Below are positions 11,407-23,493 of a stretch of DNA of 64,000 nucleotides, piece by piece; within the stretch, counting starts at the first letter, position 1; each line of letters begins with the position of its first letter. This DNA is from Stromatinia cepivora (Eukaryota; Ascomycota; Leotiomycetes; Helotiales; Sclerotiniaceae). A model generated the notes under the pieces. It was not told the DNA's origin. It made no database searches and saw only the letters and a program-made list of their open reading frames with translations. The DNA is taken from assembly GCA_014898415.1 (NCBI GenBank), contig RCTD01000011.1:1550001-1614000 (forward strand), written 5' to 3'. The position numbers and the translations under genes were made by a program.

Positions 11407-13573
11407 TCAAGGACTCTTAAATGCTATGTGAAACTATTTCGCATCAGAGGTGTATTAGTTATTTATTCCGATACTGCATAAACTTTAGATGATATGATAT
11501 CATCACATCATCTCTAGAAGTACCAAAACAAGGAAAGAAACTAGACTTACCATTTCAACACCACTAGTCCCTTTCCTTAAAAACCCAACATTATCTTGAA
11601 ATTCCTTTGTTTCTCGAAAGGCCTGCTGTTTTATTAGCAATTAGTCGATACTTTCACCTGCCCATCCTCTCATCCCCCCACCCATCCGCTCCTCTCGACC
11701 AAAAAAGCAAAACCACCATCAAAAGAAAAAGAAAAGGAGCAAAACAAACCATATGCGCACCCCAACTCTCCCACCCAATCATCAAAACCAACCCTCTCCC
11801 CTTTTCTTCCTCTTTAGCATCACCATTTTTTGCAATCTTCTCAATCACCTCTCCATAATCAATTACTCCAAGGAATCCAGCTATTTTGTTTTCCGTATGG
11901 AGGTTTTGAAGGGCGGTTGTGAAGTTTTTTGTTCCCTGTTTTGGAGGTGAGGGTTGTTAGTTTGGTTAGTTTTTGGGGTTTAGGGTTTGGAATTTAATAG
12001 GGAGATAAGGGGCGAGGAGCGAGATGGAGATAGGAAGTGAGAATGAGAGATGGGGAGTGAAGAGTGAGGAGTAGAAGTTGGATTTTCGGGTACGAGATGC
12101 CAATTCTACTTGTCCCTCTCCACGAATTCAAGTATTGAGAAACTTATCAATCATTCACCTCGATGAAAATATCCTCCACACTACAAAGCGAAGAGTCAGT
12201 AATGGAGATTCATCGTGCGGTTAGGAAGAAGGAGGCCCGTAGTATACGGTAAAGAAAATAGACGATAAGTCCGGCCAACGGCGAGAATGAAGCTGGAAAA
12301 TTACTGGGGGGACTCACTCAAAGAATATAGCTACTTCCATGACGCCCTTTCCAATAGCCCCTTTAACGTTCAGCCTTCCTACATGTATAATCTCTGCACT
12401 TTCCATAATTGGTTTGAGGTTTTCTAGAAAGGAGGGATAGGCAGGAGAATCCATGAAGGATTTGTGGTGAGCGAGGGATGTCCAGTCTTTTTACTATCAA
12501 TTAGGATTTTGATAGATATGCATATGAATATTAGAAGCTGAGGGGATGAATATGTAGAAAGATTCATGGAAAGATTCAATGAGAAGACTGGAAAGAGAAT
12601 AGTAAATGAGAAAGAAGGATAGTAAAAAAGGAGAAACATACCAATACACCAAACCAACAACCTCTCCTCCTTCTCCTCCATCACAGCCCCATAATAAGAA
12701 TCCGTACATCCTTTTTGCGAAGCAATTGTATCTAAAGTTTCACGCCCTATATTTCAAATGCGTAATCATTAGTGTGGTTCATCTTAATTAACCAATACAT
12801 CCATCCCATGTCATCTATCCATCTTTATCAACTCTCAGCCAAAATGACACAGAAGTCCATCCGGCCCTAAAATTTTCCAACAACTTATTCTCAATTCCTC
12901 CTGCACCCAAGCTATCGCATGCCTCATCATTCATTCATTATATCTGACTTCTGAAATCTGACTCCAGACTTCCAACCACTCACTCTCCTGGAAATTGGAA
13001 ATTCGACAGAACAAGAAAAAACCCAAGTCCAAATATCCAGATACTCAAGTCCGTCTCTTTACCCATATCATATCATACTATCTTACTTCCCCGGAAAAAA
13101 TCCACAGATGCACACCATAAACATAAAATCACACTGATCTCTTAGAGGATCTCGATCTTGATCTCCGACTTCCCACACCCTCACTTGAAGATTGAAAATC
13201 CAACTCTACTCCCAGTTTTGAACCAAATAACCAGACTCCTACTCTCAATCATATCTCCCTCACATCCCCCTTTCCAGAATTTCACAACCGACTAACCTAC
13301 GAAAACCACCAAGCCAAGAAAGCTGCCAAGAAAGCTGTTCATCATCACACGCAGCCAATCTATCTTATACCCCGTCACCTCTCATGCCCCCCACCCCCAA
13401 ATTCCCCCAAAAAGAACACAAACTTACAAATCCTCGGATGCTCCCTCTTCCCCTCCCCCCTTCCCCTCCTCCCTCCCATCTCCCTCCCCATCTCCCTCCA
13501 AATCCCCAACCCTAACCCCACCTCTCAACCTCATCCTCACGATTTCCGTAACCGCTTTATCTTTCACCATCAT
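11407..13573 (-). CDS. Two-domain antibiotic-biosynthesis-monooxygenase-like (ABM/dimeric alpha-beta barrel) protein, seven exons
   Basis: Downstream exons chain cleanly in frame: 12746-12642 (RETLDTIASQKGC, then LLVWC), 12486-12318 (IDWTSLAHHKSFMDSPAYPSF, AEIIHVGRLNV, VMEVAIFF), a 22-nt exon 12180-12159 (DVEDIFIE), 11935-11750 (GTKNFTTALQNLH, KIAGFLGVIDYGEVIE, GLVLMIGWESWGAHM), 11622-11551 (AFRETKEFQDNVGFLR) and 11433-11407 (FHIAFKSP, stop). They form two ABM-like halves, each with a W(D/E)S...H...F core. A likely first exon is 13573-13428 (MMVKDKAVTEIVRMRL, then a Gly/Glu-rich loop) ending at a GTAAGT donor. Its phase (two bases over) does not match the next acceptor (needs one), and the implied intron is about 680 bp, so a small exon is probably missing. 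Members of this fold act as small monooxygenases or heme/ligand binders; no specific function can be assigned. Confidence 0.7.
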
Positions 13574-14532
13574 ACTCTCTTTCACAACAATCCTTCTCTT
13601 TATACTCTCAATCGTAATTATGCCGCTAGAAGACTTCCAATCGACCTCAGACCTTCCTCCCACTTTGATGAAGTACCTACCCAACAAGTCGTACAAATCG
13701 AAGATATAGAGGTATGCAGTATGAAGGAAAAGAATGATACCAAGAACAATTGATTATCTTTTCCTCAACCATGAGTTTCAAAAGAGAAGATACATTCATT
13801 GCATTGCATTATTAGGTAATGTTGTTATTAATTACCCCACACGGTTATGTCAGCTCAGCCCAATTAAAGTTAGGTAACTCCTACTCTCAAATTCCTTCTC
13901 TCAAGCTCCTACAATTACTCTTCTCACCCTTCTTCTACTCTTCTTCTCTCATACTTTTATTTTCGTGCGTTTCAATATCACAAAATCACTAATCCGGACA
14001 TCATCAAATCATTTTATCAAATCACCACCTCACTCCGTCATACTCGATACACCATCTAATTAATCCCCACCTCAAATCCCAAATCCCCAACACAAAACAA
14101 ATGATAAAGCTCAATTCATATCATAATGAAGCAATTCTTCACATCTCATTTCATATCTACCTATTTTGCTCAATTTTGCTCAATTTTGCTCGCCTTATCA
14201 TACTTCTCTACTTTCGCTTCCCAGTCTTTCCCATCAATTCATGCAAATAATCCCCTGTCCTGTACAAATCGAGCAGAAATCCTATTTCATCCCATCAACC
14301 AGTTTCCTCCCATCACATCACATCAAATAAGCTCCCCCAATTATCACATCATTGACTTTTCTTCGTATCAATCCGAGTCGAAAGATCATTTCACTCCATA
14401 AGGAAAAATATACGCCATAAAAGCAAGCCACCGGTCAGTAACATCCATAAGAAATTTGATTCTGATTGTTAACACATATTGCTAAAGAGAGACCTTATCC
14501 TTGTCCTTATCTACCACTTTTCATATATCAAT
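13574..14532. other. Intergenic region
   Basis: CT-rich, AT-rich DNA between the ABM-like and KH genes. An 11-bp unit ATTTTGCTCA(A) is repeated about three times at 14163-14192. The 91-codon plus-strand frame at 14126-14401 has a hydrophobic start but low-complexity content and no recognised family. Confidence 0.45.
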
Positions 14533-16099
14533 TTAGCTTGATGCTCTGTGACGTTCACTCTCTAGCCTTGAGTAAAGCATGTATCTATTAATTTATTAGC
14601 ATGTGTGAAAAATAAGATTAAAGGATAAAAAAGAAACTTACAATGCCATTTGATTGCATTCTGCTGTTCCTGTAATTGTAACCAATCTTTCATTTGAATT
14701 ATCTTGGGGTTCATTGATCTTAATGACACTACCACTGAGTTGTCTGATTTCATTGATCTTAGCACCACCTTTACCAATTATAGCTCCAACCATATCATTT
14801 GGAATGAAGATTTGTTGGGTTAAAGGTTGACCAGGAATAGCTCCTGTCATGGGTTGACCTTGTGGACCAGTAGCATGTGGTTGAGGAACAGCGTGGCCAG
14901 CTTGTTGTTGTGGGCCCACTCCACCATAACCACCAACTGCTGGAGAAGCATGCCCACCATAATGTGCAGCAGCTGCTGGTTGTTGATGAGGTGCTTGTCC
15001 TTGACCATATGGTTGGGCATAGTTATTTCCAGGAGTATGATGAGAACCACGATCAGAACGACGATGGTTGTCAGGGTGACCATAATTTCCACCAGCTGGT
15101 TGTGGAACATATGGAACAACCTGCATACCACCTGGGACCACACCTGCAGGTCCACCACTTCTTGACGCATAAGCGGATGCAGCTGGACCACCAAATCTCT
15201 CGGTCAATTGTTCAAATAATGTACTTCCCACGTAATAGGTTGCAATATGAACGGCATCCGCGACACCAAGAACGACAAGTGATCTCTCAGTCGAGAGTGG
15301 AAGGTACGAATCAGAAGCATTCAAACGAGCTCCTGAAGCTTCTTGAATTTCTCTAATACGAACACCACCTTTACCAATTATAGAACCAATCAAGATATGT
15401 GGAATAAGAAGGCGGAGAGGGTATGTCTTCGAGTTAGAGTCAGAAGGAGCTTCGAGGGGTTCATTGTTCAATGTTCGAATAATCAAACCGAATGCCTAAA
15501 AGTAATTAATTATGTGTCTTTGATGATCTAGACAACCAACATACCTTGGCTACTGCATCAACAACACCACTGACAGTCAAAATTCTTTCCACTGCACCCT
15601 TTTGATAATCACTGACTGTACATTTTGCACCCGAAAGTTTTCGAACCAATGAAACATTTTCCCCTCCTTTGCCAATAACGGTGGCAGCTTCAGCACTTGT
15701 AATAACGGATCTAACATGTATCCATCCGCTTTCATCGTGTGGCAGAGCATTTCCAGATGAAGATCCTTCGGGTTTGGCAGCAGAGGTGGTGGTCTGAATA
15801 GGTTGGGTTGGTTCAGTAGTAGGAGCATCAACTACCACAGTATCCCCTTGAGCATCCTTTACCTCTGGTTTTGTTCCATTGACTTCATCAGGTTTAGCAT
15901 CTCCGTTTGAATTGGTGTGGACTGGAAGTTCGGTTTCGATGGCGGAAGTCTTCTTTTCTGAATCATCATCATCCTTCACAATCTTATCTAAAGCAGGTCG
16001 TTTGGCATCTGGTTGATCGCTTGGTGCAGATGGGGAAGATGGATCCTCAAGAGGACGCTTTGTAGATTGTGTAGGAGCTGTTGTAGGTGAGGCAGACAT
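14533..16099 (-). CDS. Triple-KH-domain RNA-binding protein (PCBP / Pbp2-Hek2 / Rnc1 type)
   Basis: Exons 16099-15545, 15495-14642 and 14584-14533; 486 residues. Introns begin GTATGT and GTAAGT and end TTTTAG and AATAG. The last exon completes the third KH domain with YMLYSRLESERH. The acidic/Ser/Pro N-terminus (1-120) holds a basic KRP pair (KRPLE, KRPAL), possibly a nuclear signal. KH1, KH2 and KH3 carry GKGG loops at residues 143-146, 226-229 and 426-429. A Gly/Gln/Pro/His-rich linker (about 275-400) separates KH2 from KH3, as in PCBP-like proteins. These proteins bind C-rich or U-rich single-stranded RNA and act in mRNA stability, localisation and telomere-linked processes in yeasts. All three GxxG loops are intact. 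The gene diverges from the CENP-K-like gene. Confidence 0.92.
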
Positions 16100-17377
16100 T
16101 TTCGTTTGCTATTTGGTTAATCTCTTTCTTTATTATTGTATTTTTGTTTCACTTTAAGTTGAATAGTGATCGGAACGGAATTGGAAGGTAAAGTCAAATG
16201 ACTATTTGGATTGATCGCTTTATGTACACCAGAGGAGTCTTCGAAGGAAAACGTGCTGGTGCTGGGGTCGGAGGAAGCAGGGAATGAATCGTGTGCTTTT
16301 GACGGGGACTGCGAATAAGAGAAGAGGTGCCGATTAGGGGAGGAAGCAGATGTGGTGTAAAACAACAACTTGTAATAAATCTGCAAACTCTGGAAAGGGA
16401 TGTTTAAGTTGTTAAGGAAGGCGAATATTTTCTGTGATGGAATGGATGGTAGGATTGTGTTGTGGAGGTGAAAATAACTGATTTTTTTTTTTATGAAGAA
16501 TCCTCTTTTTTTAGGGAAGAAAAAAAGCAGTATTAAAGACCTATCCTCAAACCTTAAGCTTTTCCACCAACGAATCAATTTATCGTTGTCTTAAATGCTT
16601 CTTGTTTTTAGTATTCTTAGTCCTGAGTTTGCGTTTCCTAGTTTTTAATTTTTGATGGTTGTTTGTTTTTGCTGCTTGTTGATCGAGAGTTGTTGCAGGA
16701 GATGGTGGTAAAGGGCGACAAAGAGTTGACGGGGTAGATTTCGAAGAGGTCGATAAAAAATCGCGAAGATCTTTTTAGTTTCCTGGGTATGTTGGGCTAG
16801 ATAGTTGACAAACTCAATTGAAGAAGTCGAAGGATGAGAATTTGAATGGAAGAAGGGGGGAAAGAGAAGAAATAGAAGATTTTAATTTGATTTTACTTTG
16901 ATGATTGAAAAAGTGTAAAGCAAGAAAGAGACAAGTCGGTAGATCTCAGATGGGTAAGCTCCACTAGTGTAGAAAAGCTATTCTGAGCTTGTAAGATCTT
17001 ATTTATGCCTCAGGTTTAATTTTAGAACTTCACTTCAATTTCACTTCATTCGACAACTTTTTCTTTTTGATATTCAATTTACGGGGTTAGCTATGAGTCA
17101 GAACATTACAAAAATTTGAATATTGAAGATTTATTGAAGATATTATTAACTTCTCTAAATACTTAATTACCAATACTAAACACATCTTTGACTCAATTAA
17201 TAAACCCTTTCGCGGCCCGCTCCTTTTTGGAGACATTTCAACAACAACATCTTGTCATTGTCTCAAAATCTATGTCGGTCATAGACTCGAGAGAAGATAA
17301 TTGGAAGAAAGACTTGATATTATTTCGATAATTCTTCAAAAACAGAACCTCTAACCCTTAGGTTACCCACTCCAACC
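16100..17377. promoter_or_regulatory. Shared upstream region of divergent KH and CENP-K-like genes
   Basis: About 1.3 kb separates the two start codons. The half near the KH gene shows long A/T runs. No specific factor site is claimed. The minus-strand frame at 16117-16578 lies immediately upstream of the KH start and looks like leader sequence. Confidence 0.4.
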
Positions 17378-18445
17378 ATGGATATCGATCAAGATCCTCG
17401 GATTTTCGCCGCATATGCAACGCGTCTAGATCAAACCCTAAAAGATCTCCAAGATCGAGTCAAAGAGCAAGAAGCGGCACTCGAAAAGGTTAGTTTCGAA
17501 TACCCCTTCCTTTTACTATTTCCAATCTCAAACTAACAATCAATCAAGCTCCGTGCAACCACATCAACCCTGGTACCTGATGGACCGTCACAAGATCCCA
17601 AAATCCATCTCCACCAACTCCGCGCTCTAAAACAAGCCTATGATTCCCTCTCCACTACATCTCCATACCTTCCACCTCCTAAATCCGTACTCCCTGCCCT
17701 CCTCGCCTATCGCACTACCTCAACCTGTATCCAAGAAACTCAAGCATGTATAATCAACACCTCACATGACCTAAACACCACCCTGTCTCTCCTCCAAAAA
17801 GAGAAGTCCGACCTAAAAGATGCTCTCGCCATTCAAACCAGTCTCCAAAACCGCATCACCGCCCTCACTTCTCAGCTAGAACAACAAACTCAAAAAACAC
17901 CCTCCCAAATAGCATCCGAGTTAAAAACCACCCTCGAAACCGGAAAAAAACACTACGATACAGAAACCAATCAATTAGTCCGGGCATTCAATTCCTTCAT
18001 CAACTCACATCTCGCCTCCATGTTAGCAGCCGAAGAACTAGGCGGACCAATCGTAGGGGAAATGCTCGACATAACACCCGAAGACCTCATCGCCGGGTTT
18101 AGCACCCAAGGAAAACCTAAAAAGCCAAAAGATAATCCAAATATGGATAAACGTCAACGAAGAATCGATGAAATATGGGGTCCTAAACCTTCACTCGATG
18201 AAAATGGAGAAGAGGAAGAAGAAGAGTGGGATGAAACACGTGCTGCTGGTGCAGAAATGCGGGAATTAGCTGAGCAGTTGTTAAATGGTTTATTAGAAGC
18301 TGATGAAGATGGTATGGATGGATATGTAACGCTTGAAAGGGATAGTGCAGCAGCAAGATTTTTGGTTAGGAGTAAAGTCGCTCAGTATCATTTCAAGGAT
18401 GCGAGGAAGTTGAAGTTGATTGATTTTGAAAAAGATATTATTTGA
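17378..18445 (+). CDS. Coiled-coil protein, probable CENP-K/Sim4-type inner kinetochore subunit
   Basis: Exon 1 is 17378-17488 (37 codons, MDIDQDPRIFAAYATRLDQT) and exon 2 is 17549-18445; 335 residues. The intron has GTTAGT, an AACTAAC branch site and a TCAAG acceptor. The product opens with heptad-like helix (about 10-40), then a proline-containing turn PYLPPPKSVLPALLAYR (about 75-95), a long coiled coil (about 100-190), a conserved-looking block ELGGPIVGEMLDITPEDLIAGF, an acidic stretch, and a C-terminal helix ending LIDFEKDII. That order resembles the fungal CENP-K family, part of the CENP-H/I/K complex linking centromeric chromatin to the outer kinetochore. The assignment rests on overall pattern rather than a diagnostic motif; another coiled-coil kinetochore or septin-associated protein is possible. 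Confidence 0.6.
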
Positions 18446-20754
18446 TAGATGGTTTGTTAGTTGTATATAAATGATATCCTATTTTGAGCAATCACATTAT
18501 GATTCCAAATCCTACAATTTTCTTTCTCATAAGACTACCAAGGAAATTTTCGCGCTGCAATGGCTAATGTCTGAGGCCATTCCTCTCCCTTCTCCTCTCA
18601 AAATTCAAACATCAACCTCTTACTCTACCACCTCAGTCAATATCATTCTCAACCCTTGGAATCAATGAATTTTCTTATGATTACTGGAGTCATACCCATC
18701 CAATCACTCAAGACATTAGAAAAGCAATACCCAGTACTCTACCCGCCAACATCCAAACAAATAATAATCTAACGAATATAGGTACATAGCAGATACTCAT
18801 GAGTACAATATTGAACATTTACCCAATAATAAATAATAAATAATAAATTATCTGTATATTTTCGTTCATAGGTTTATTAGATTTTATAGGAATGGGAAGC
18901 TGGGGGTATATGTCGGATTTGTCTGTATAATTCATTCTTTTTCTCCCCTTTACCACTTCGCTATCTCGATACCCGTGCGTGTACATAATATCTTATAATA
19001 GATAGGTATCAATACTTCACCATCTACAAATTTATAAGACTCTATATAAATCTTCGCATAGCATTATGCCTTATTCTATACCTATTCACATCGGCCCCGC
19101 CTTTCCGTTCATGCTGCCATCTTTCCATCCTTCCTCTTTGGTTATCCTTTTTGCCCTCCTCCCTCAGATCAGCCATACCGATCCCATACGTTAGACATCA
19201 TATATCATTCGCTTCACTCCTCATTCACCTTACTCCTCATCCTGATATCAATCCTCATTCACCTCATCCTCACTTCCCATCTACTCCTCATCACCTCATC
19301 CACCTCACTCCTCATCTACAAAAACTACACAACACAAAACCCCTAACAAAACCCCATGAAAAATCCAGACCCAGACATCCAAACTCAAATTTCATCCGTA
19401 TAACTAATTCCCTTCAAATTTATCTTACCTAATCTCTTCCATTCTCATTTCAGCCCTATTTGTTCTCTTCCCTTCACCCAATCTTCATTCTCCAATCCCC
19501 AATCCCCGATCTACCCTCCACTCTCCGATTCCCTTTCCACATCTTTCTCATTTTTCTTCCCCCTCATCTCCCCTCCTCCCTTCAATCTCTCACTCCCCCT
19601 AACCCCCTAATCCTCCATCACCACTCAATTTCCTCTTTCCTCTTGCTTTTCCTCTTAACACTTTCCTCCTTTCTTCCTTCTTTTATCCCTTTCACCTACT
19701 AGGTATCTATCACTTTCTATGCACTTGACTCACCCACGCACCTTATCCAAACGATCCAGACCACCGATTTTTCTTCCCTTGGTATTTACCCATTTCCAAT
19801 ATCCCACCCTATCCATTTTCAACAACCCATATCAAAAAGATCGCCAAATTCAAAAAATAAAAATAAAAATAAAAACCACACAAAAAAATATGACTGAGCA
19901 TCCCGCCACCCCCTCCCCAAAAAAACTCAAAATCAAAAATCAAATTCAGAATCAGGAAAAACTTTTACATCCCCTCTATCCATCCCATCCCATCCCTTTC
20001 CATTCCATTCCATTCCTCTCTTCATTCTTCATCCATCCATCCATCCACCCAACCAACTAACTATAAAGCGAACACATAGCACAAATAACACACATAGCAC
20101 AAATAACACACATAGCACACAACACATACAAAAATTCCCAAACCCAAGTCCAAGTCCAAAAACCTTAACTCAAAACCCACAACTCAACTCAAAGAAACCC
20201 CGCACCCCCACCTATCTTCCCCTCATCCCTTTACCTAGACCCACCTCAACTCTCCTCCCCACTTCAACTCTCCCCTTCTACACTAAATCAAATCACAACA
20301 ACACAACACAGCAAACAAAAAAACATGCACAAAAATAAAACCACTATTTCACAATCCCTATCCCTACGCTAGCTAAGTAACATCTTACATACACCTCCTT
20401 AACCCCCCTCCAACCTTACCAAAAAATCCCAATTTTCCCTCGTATTTTTCGCCCTCAAGCGCACGCAACCAAGGTACCAAAGAACGCCAACCCATATGAT
20501 GTAAATTGGATATGTGAAACGCCGGACTAGAAACACAAGTACACAAGAAAATCAGATCATTAATGTACCAATATACTCCATCCAGCCCTATTTTCAGTTG
20601 AAGAAGAAGAAGTCGAAAAAGTGAAAGAAGTCAAAGAAAAGTCGAAAATATTCCTGCCCCTTCCCCGTTTCGGTAAATATCCACATCGCGCTAATATCCA
20701 CACCACATCCAACCCCTCTATACCTGCTCAGCAGTCCACACCTTGCAATATATC
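18446..20754. other. Gene-free, pyrimidine-rich stretch
   Basis: About 2.3 kb, dominated from 19130 to 20300 by C/T/A-rich sequence with few G. Open frames there (for example 19151-19432, 19719-20060) are byproducts of that composition: Pro/His/Ser/Leu-rich with no domain. It contains the 18-bp tandem array listed separately. Confidence 0.5.
20067..20121. repeat. 18-bp tandem repeat, about three units
   Basis: The unit ACACATAGCACAAATAAC occurs twice in full and then as a truncated third copy (ACACATAGCACAC). It lies in the low-G intergenic stretch. Confidence 0.85.
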
Positions 20755-23493
20755 TCACTTAGTCCTCCCAAAAAGATGTCTCTTATGATGACCATCCTTC
20801 CCTCCCTTCTTAGCAATCGGCGAACCACCCACATCATCTTTTCCATCATCATTATATTTGGATTTGTAGATCCTGTTTTGTGTTAGATATATTCAATAAC
20901 CCATCCTGCTCCAACCTTCTTTCCATGCTCTTCCCACTTCCTCTTCTCGCCCATCAACCCATCAAAAAGTGAAAAGAAATATAAACCTACCAACTATTCC
21001 CAATCATACTAATCCCTTTACTCTCCGCCGCCCGATAAAACTTCGCACTCTTCTTCAAATCCTTCTTACACCCCACTCCTTGTGCATAACAGAATCCTGC
21101 TTCGGCTAAAGCATCGCCATCACCCCAAGCTATTCACACAGACATATTAGTATTTCTCTCAAATCTCACAAGTCTCTTCCGCAGGAAGATTCCCCCGAAA
21201 TATAAAAATAAAACTTACATCCAGCAATCTCAAAACATCTCAAGGCTAGAACCTTATCCTGTTCAATACCCCAACCATTCATATGGCTTACGCCCAATTC
21301 ATAAATACTAAGCGCAAATTGAGCTTTTCTAGTCTTTCTCTCCAGAACATCAACAGATTTTCCATCCTTTGCTGTGTCCTCATCATCTGCAACCTCAAGG
21401 CTAGCCGAATCCGCAGCCTTTCTTAACCAGGCTACACCTTCTCTCTGATTAGGTCGCATACCCCAACCATGTCTACATGCAAGCGCATAGAGAAGCATGC
21501 CTGTAGGATGATTCTGTCTAGCCGCAAGACGTAAATGATATGTGGATTTAGTTAAGGATCCCTCTTCATGATATTCAATAGCTTTCGCAACATGTTCTTC
21601 TCCTGACATTTCTGCCGATGGAGCTAGTGAGTGTTGCGATCGAGCTTTAATCGTAGTATTAGAAGAGGCAACTGATGGCGCACGATTATCGTTTTGTGCC
21701 CCATCTTTATGCAAAACAGGTGGCGCATTAAATGGTGATGGATGATGACTAGGATCTGTTAAGCTTCGTCCTCTTTCAGCCAGTTTTGTAGGTTCTGAAG
21801 AGCCTTGTTCCAGTGAAGGACGTATATCTGGTCTGCGAGAAGTCGATGGTCGAGAAGGAGGTGATGGCGGAGGTCCACCTTCAATAGTTTGGGCATTGCT
21901 CAAGAATGCAGGTGGTTGCTGCTCAAAGACAAATTGAGCTTGCGGTTGACCTTCTTGAAAAATTGCTGAGTTTCTTTGTAACATCTTGCCTCTTGGAAGA
22001 GAAAACTTTGAATAAACGTAAGAAGGTACAGCTCCCTCACCAAGGAGATTATTGTCCGGAAATCCTTCACTATGCATACTGACGGGAGTATGAGCAGTAT
22101 CATCCGTAAGAATAAATGAAGGTTGGCTGTCAGAAGATGCTTGTCGAGAGGGTGCCAATGGTTTATCCTCGGCTGGATGATTACTGGATCGACTGATAGG
22201 TCGAGAGAAGTTAAAGGCAGGCCTGGGTAGATGTGTGTGATCTACAGAGTATTCGGAACTCGCTGATGGAGATCGTGGCACTGAAGAAGGGTTCGAAGGG
22301 GAGTTGGGTGCACTTGACATGGCGCTTGTTGAGGATAATTTGCGCTGAGGAGAATTATGTGATAATGAGTGGTCATCATCTGAGCTTTCCATAGACATAG
22401 ATCTGGAACTAGGTGCTCTTTGTGCAAATGGTGCTCGCGGTGGTGCTAAAGCTCTTGGACCATAACCACCTACGGCTAAAGACCCATCTGGTCCTCTAAG
22501 TGCCCGTTGGCGCATTGATTCTTGGCTTGGTCGGGACAGTGCATCCGAAGGTGATCGTCCAGGTCTGGGTGACCGTGGCCCTCTATATGGACCATCTGAA
22601 GGGGATCTACCTGGTCTACCCATACGTCCTTGCTGAGGGGCAGAGGGAGAACGTTCCGGCCTAAGTGATCGATCATTGTGAGGACCAGACGGCGAACGAC
22701 CTGGTCTGGGTGATCGTCCAGATCTATTATGAGGAGCAGAAGGAGAACGCTCGGGTCTAAGATTACTACGCCCCTGATGTGGAGCTGAAGGTGAACGAGA
22801 GGGTTGTGGGGATAAACGGCCGCGATATGGAGCATCAGATGGTGACCGCCCAGGTCTATGTTGAAGCTGTCTGGGATCTTGATCTATAGGTGCTGGCGAA
22901 AGATCCCTCCTAGCCCCAAACATGCCCTGTTGTTCTCTCGGAGTTGGACTTGGCGGTGGCCTTCCTCGAAATGCGTCTTCCTTTTCGGGAATTATATCGA
23001 ATGCTGGAGCCTCTGGAATCTTTCCCACCTCGGGATGTACCGAAACTGGTCTTAATATAGGTGCCTCGACCTCTGTTCTCTGTTGTCCAGGACCAGCTGA
23101 TGCAGGAGAATCAGTAGGAGACAACTGCGACAAAGTAGATTCAGCACTAGCAAGTCTTTCGGCCGAAGCAGATCGTAAACTCTCGAGTCGTTTTTGACCG
23201 AGAGAATTTGCGATTGTGAGTGGTGGCAGACGACTTATGCGCTTTCCTCCATTTGTACTTTCATTTAACTGTCTGGCCAAGAGTCGACTTTGCGCTGCGA
23301 AAGCATCCAAGGGTGAAAGTTCTGGTGGAATATCTCCAGCTACGTGTAAACGGGGTGATGGTAGTGAGCGCAGTGATGGGGATGGTAATCCCGTATTGGA
23401 AATACCCATTTGTCCATGCGATTGTGACCGAAGGTCAATGAAGGTAGGTCTGGTAGCCATATCGCCGGTTTGTCGATGACTTCTTATGTCCAA
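20755..23493 (-). CDS. Sel1-repeat protein with RSPS repeats (Dsf2/Nif1-like)
   Basis: Exons 23493-21219, 21129-20991 and 20872-20755 join in frame (donors GTAAGT, GTAGGT; acceptors AATAG, ACAG) to 843 residues. The first about 620 residues are predicted disordered and Ser/Pro-rich. A block near 210-320 repeats (R/G)RSPS(D/A)(A/G)P with RPGR or RPER spacers at least eight times, a probable phosphorylation platform. Residues about 630-815 hold Sel1/TPR-like helical repeats: EEHVAKAIEYHEEGS, HPTGMLLYALACRHGWG, FALSIYELGVSHMNGWGIEQD and, in exon 2, DALAEAGFCYAQGVGCKKDLKKSAKFYRAA. The C-terminus is basic (KRHLFGRTK). Fungal proteins of this layout include fission-yeast mitotic inhibitor Nif1 and budding-yeast Dsf2; Sel1 repeats scaffold cell-cycle or polarity kinases. 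Family is clear; orthology is inference. Confidence 0.85.

Noticed and set aside
14126..14401. Open frame with hydrophobic N-terminus, a candidate small secreted protein
   Set aside because: Low-complexity Ser/Phe/His content from CT-rich DNA, overlaps an 11-bp tandem repeat, no family resemblance.
19151..20060. Three consecutive plus-strand frames rich in Pro, His and Ser
   Set aside because: They arise from G-poor sequence in which stops are rare on that strand; no conserved motif.
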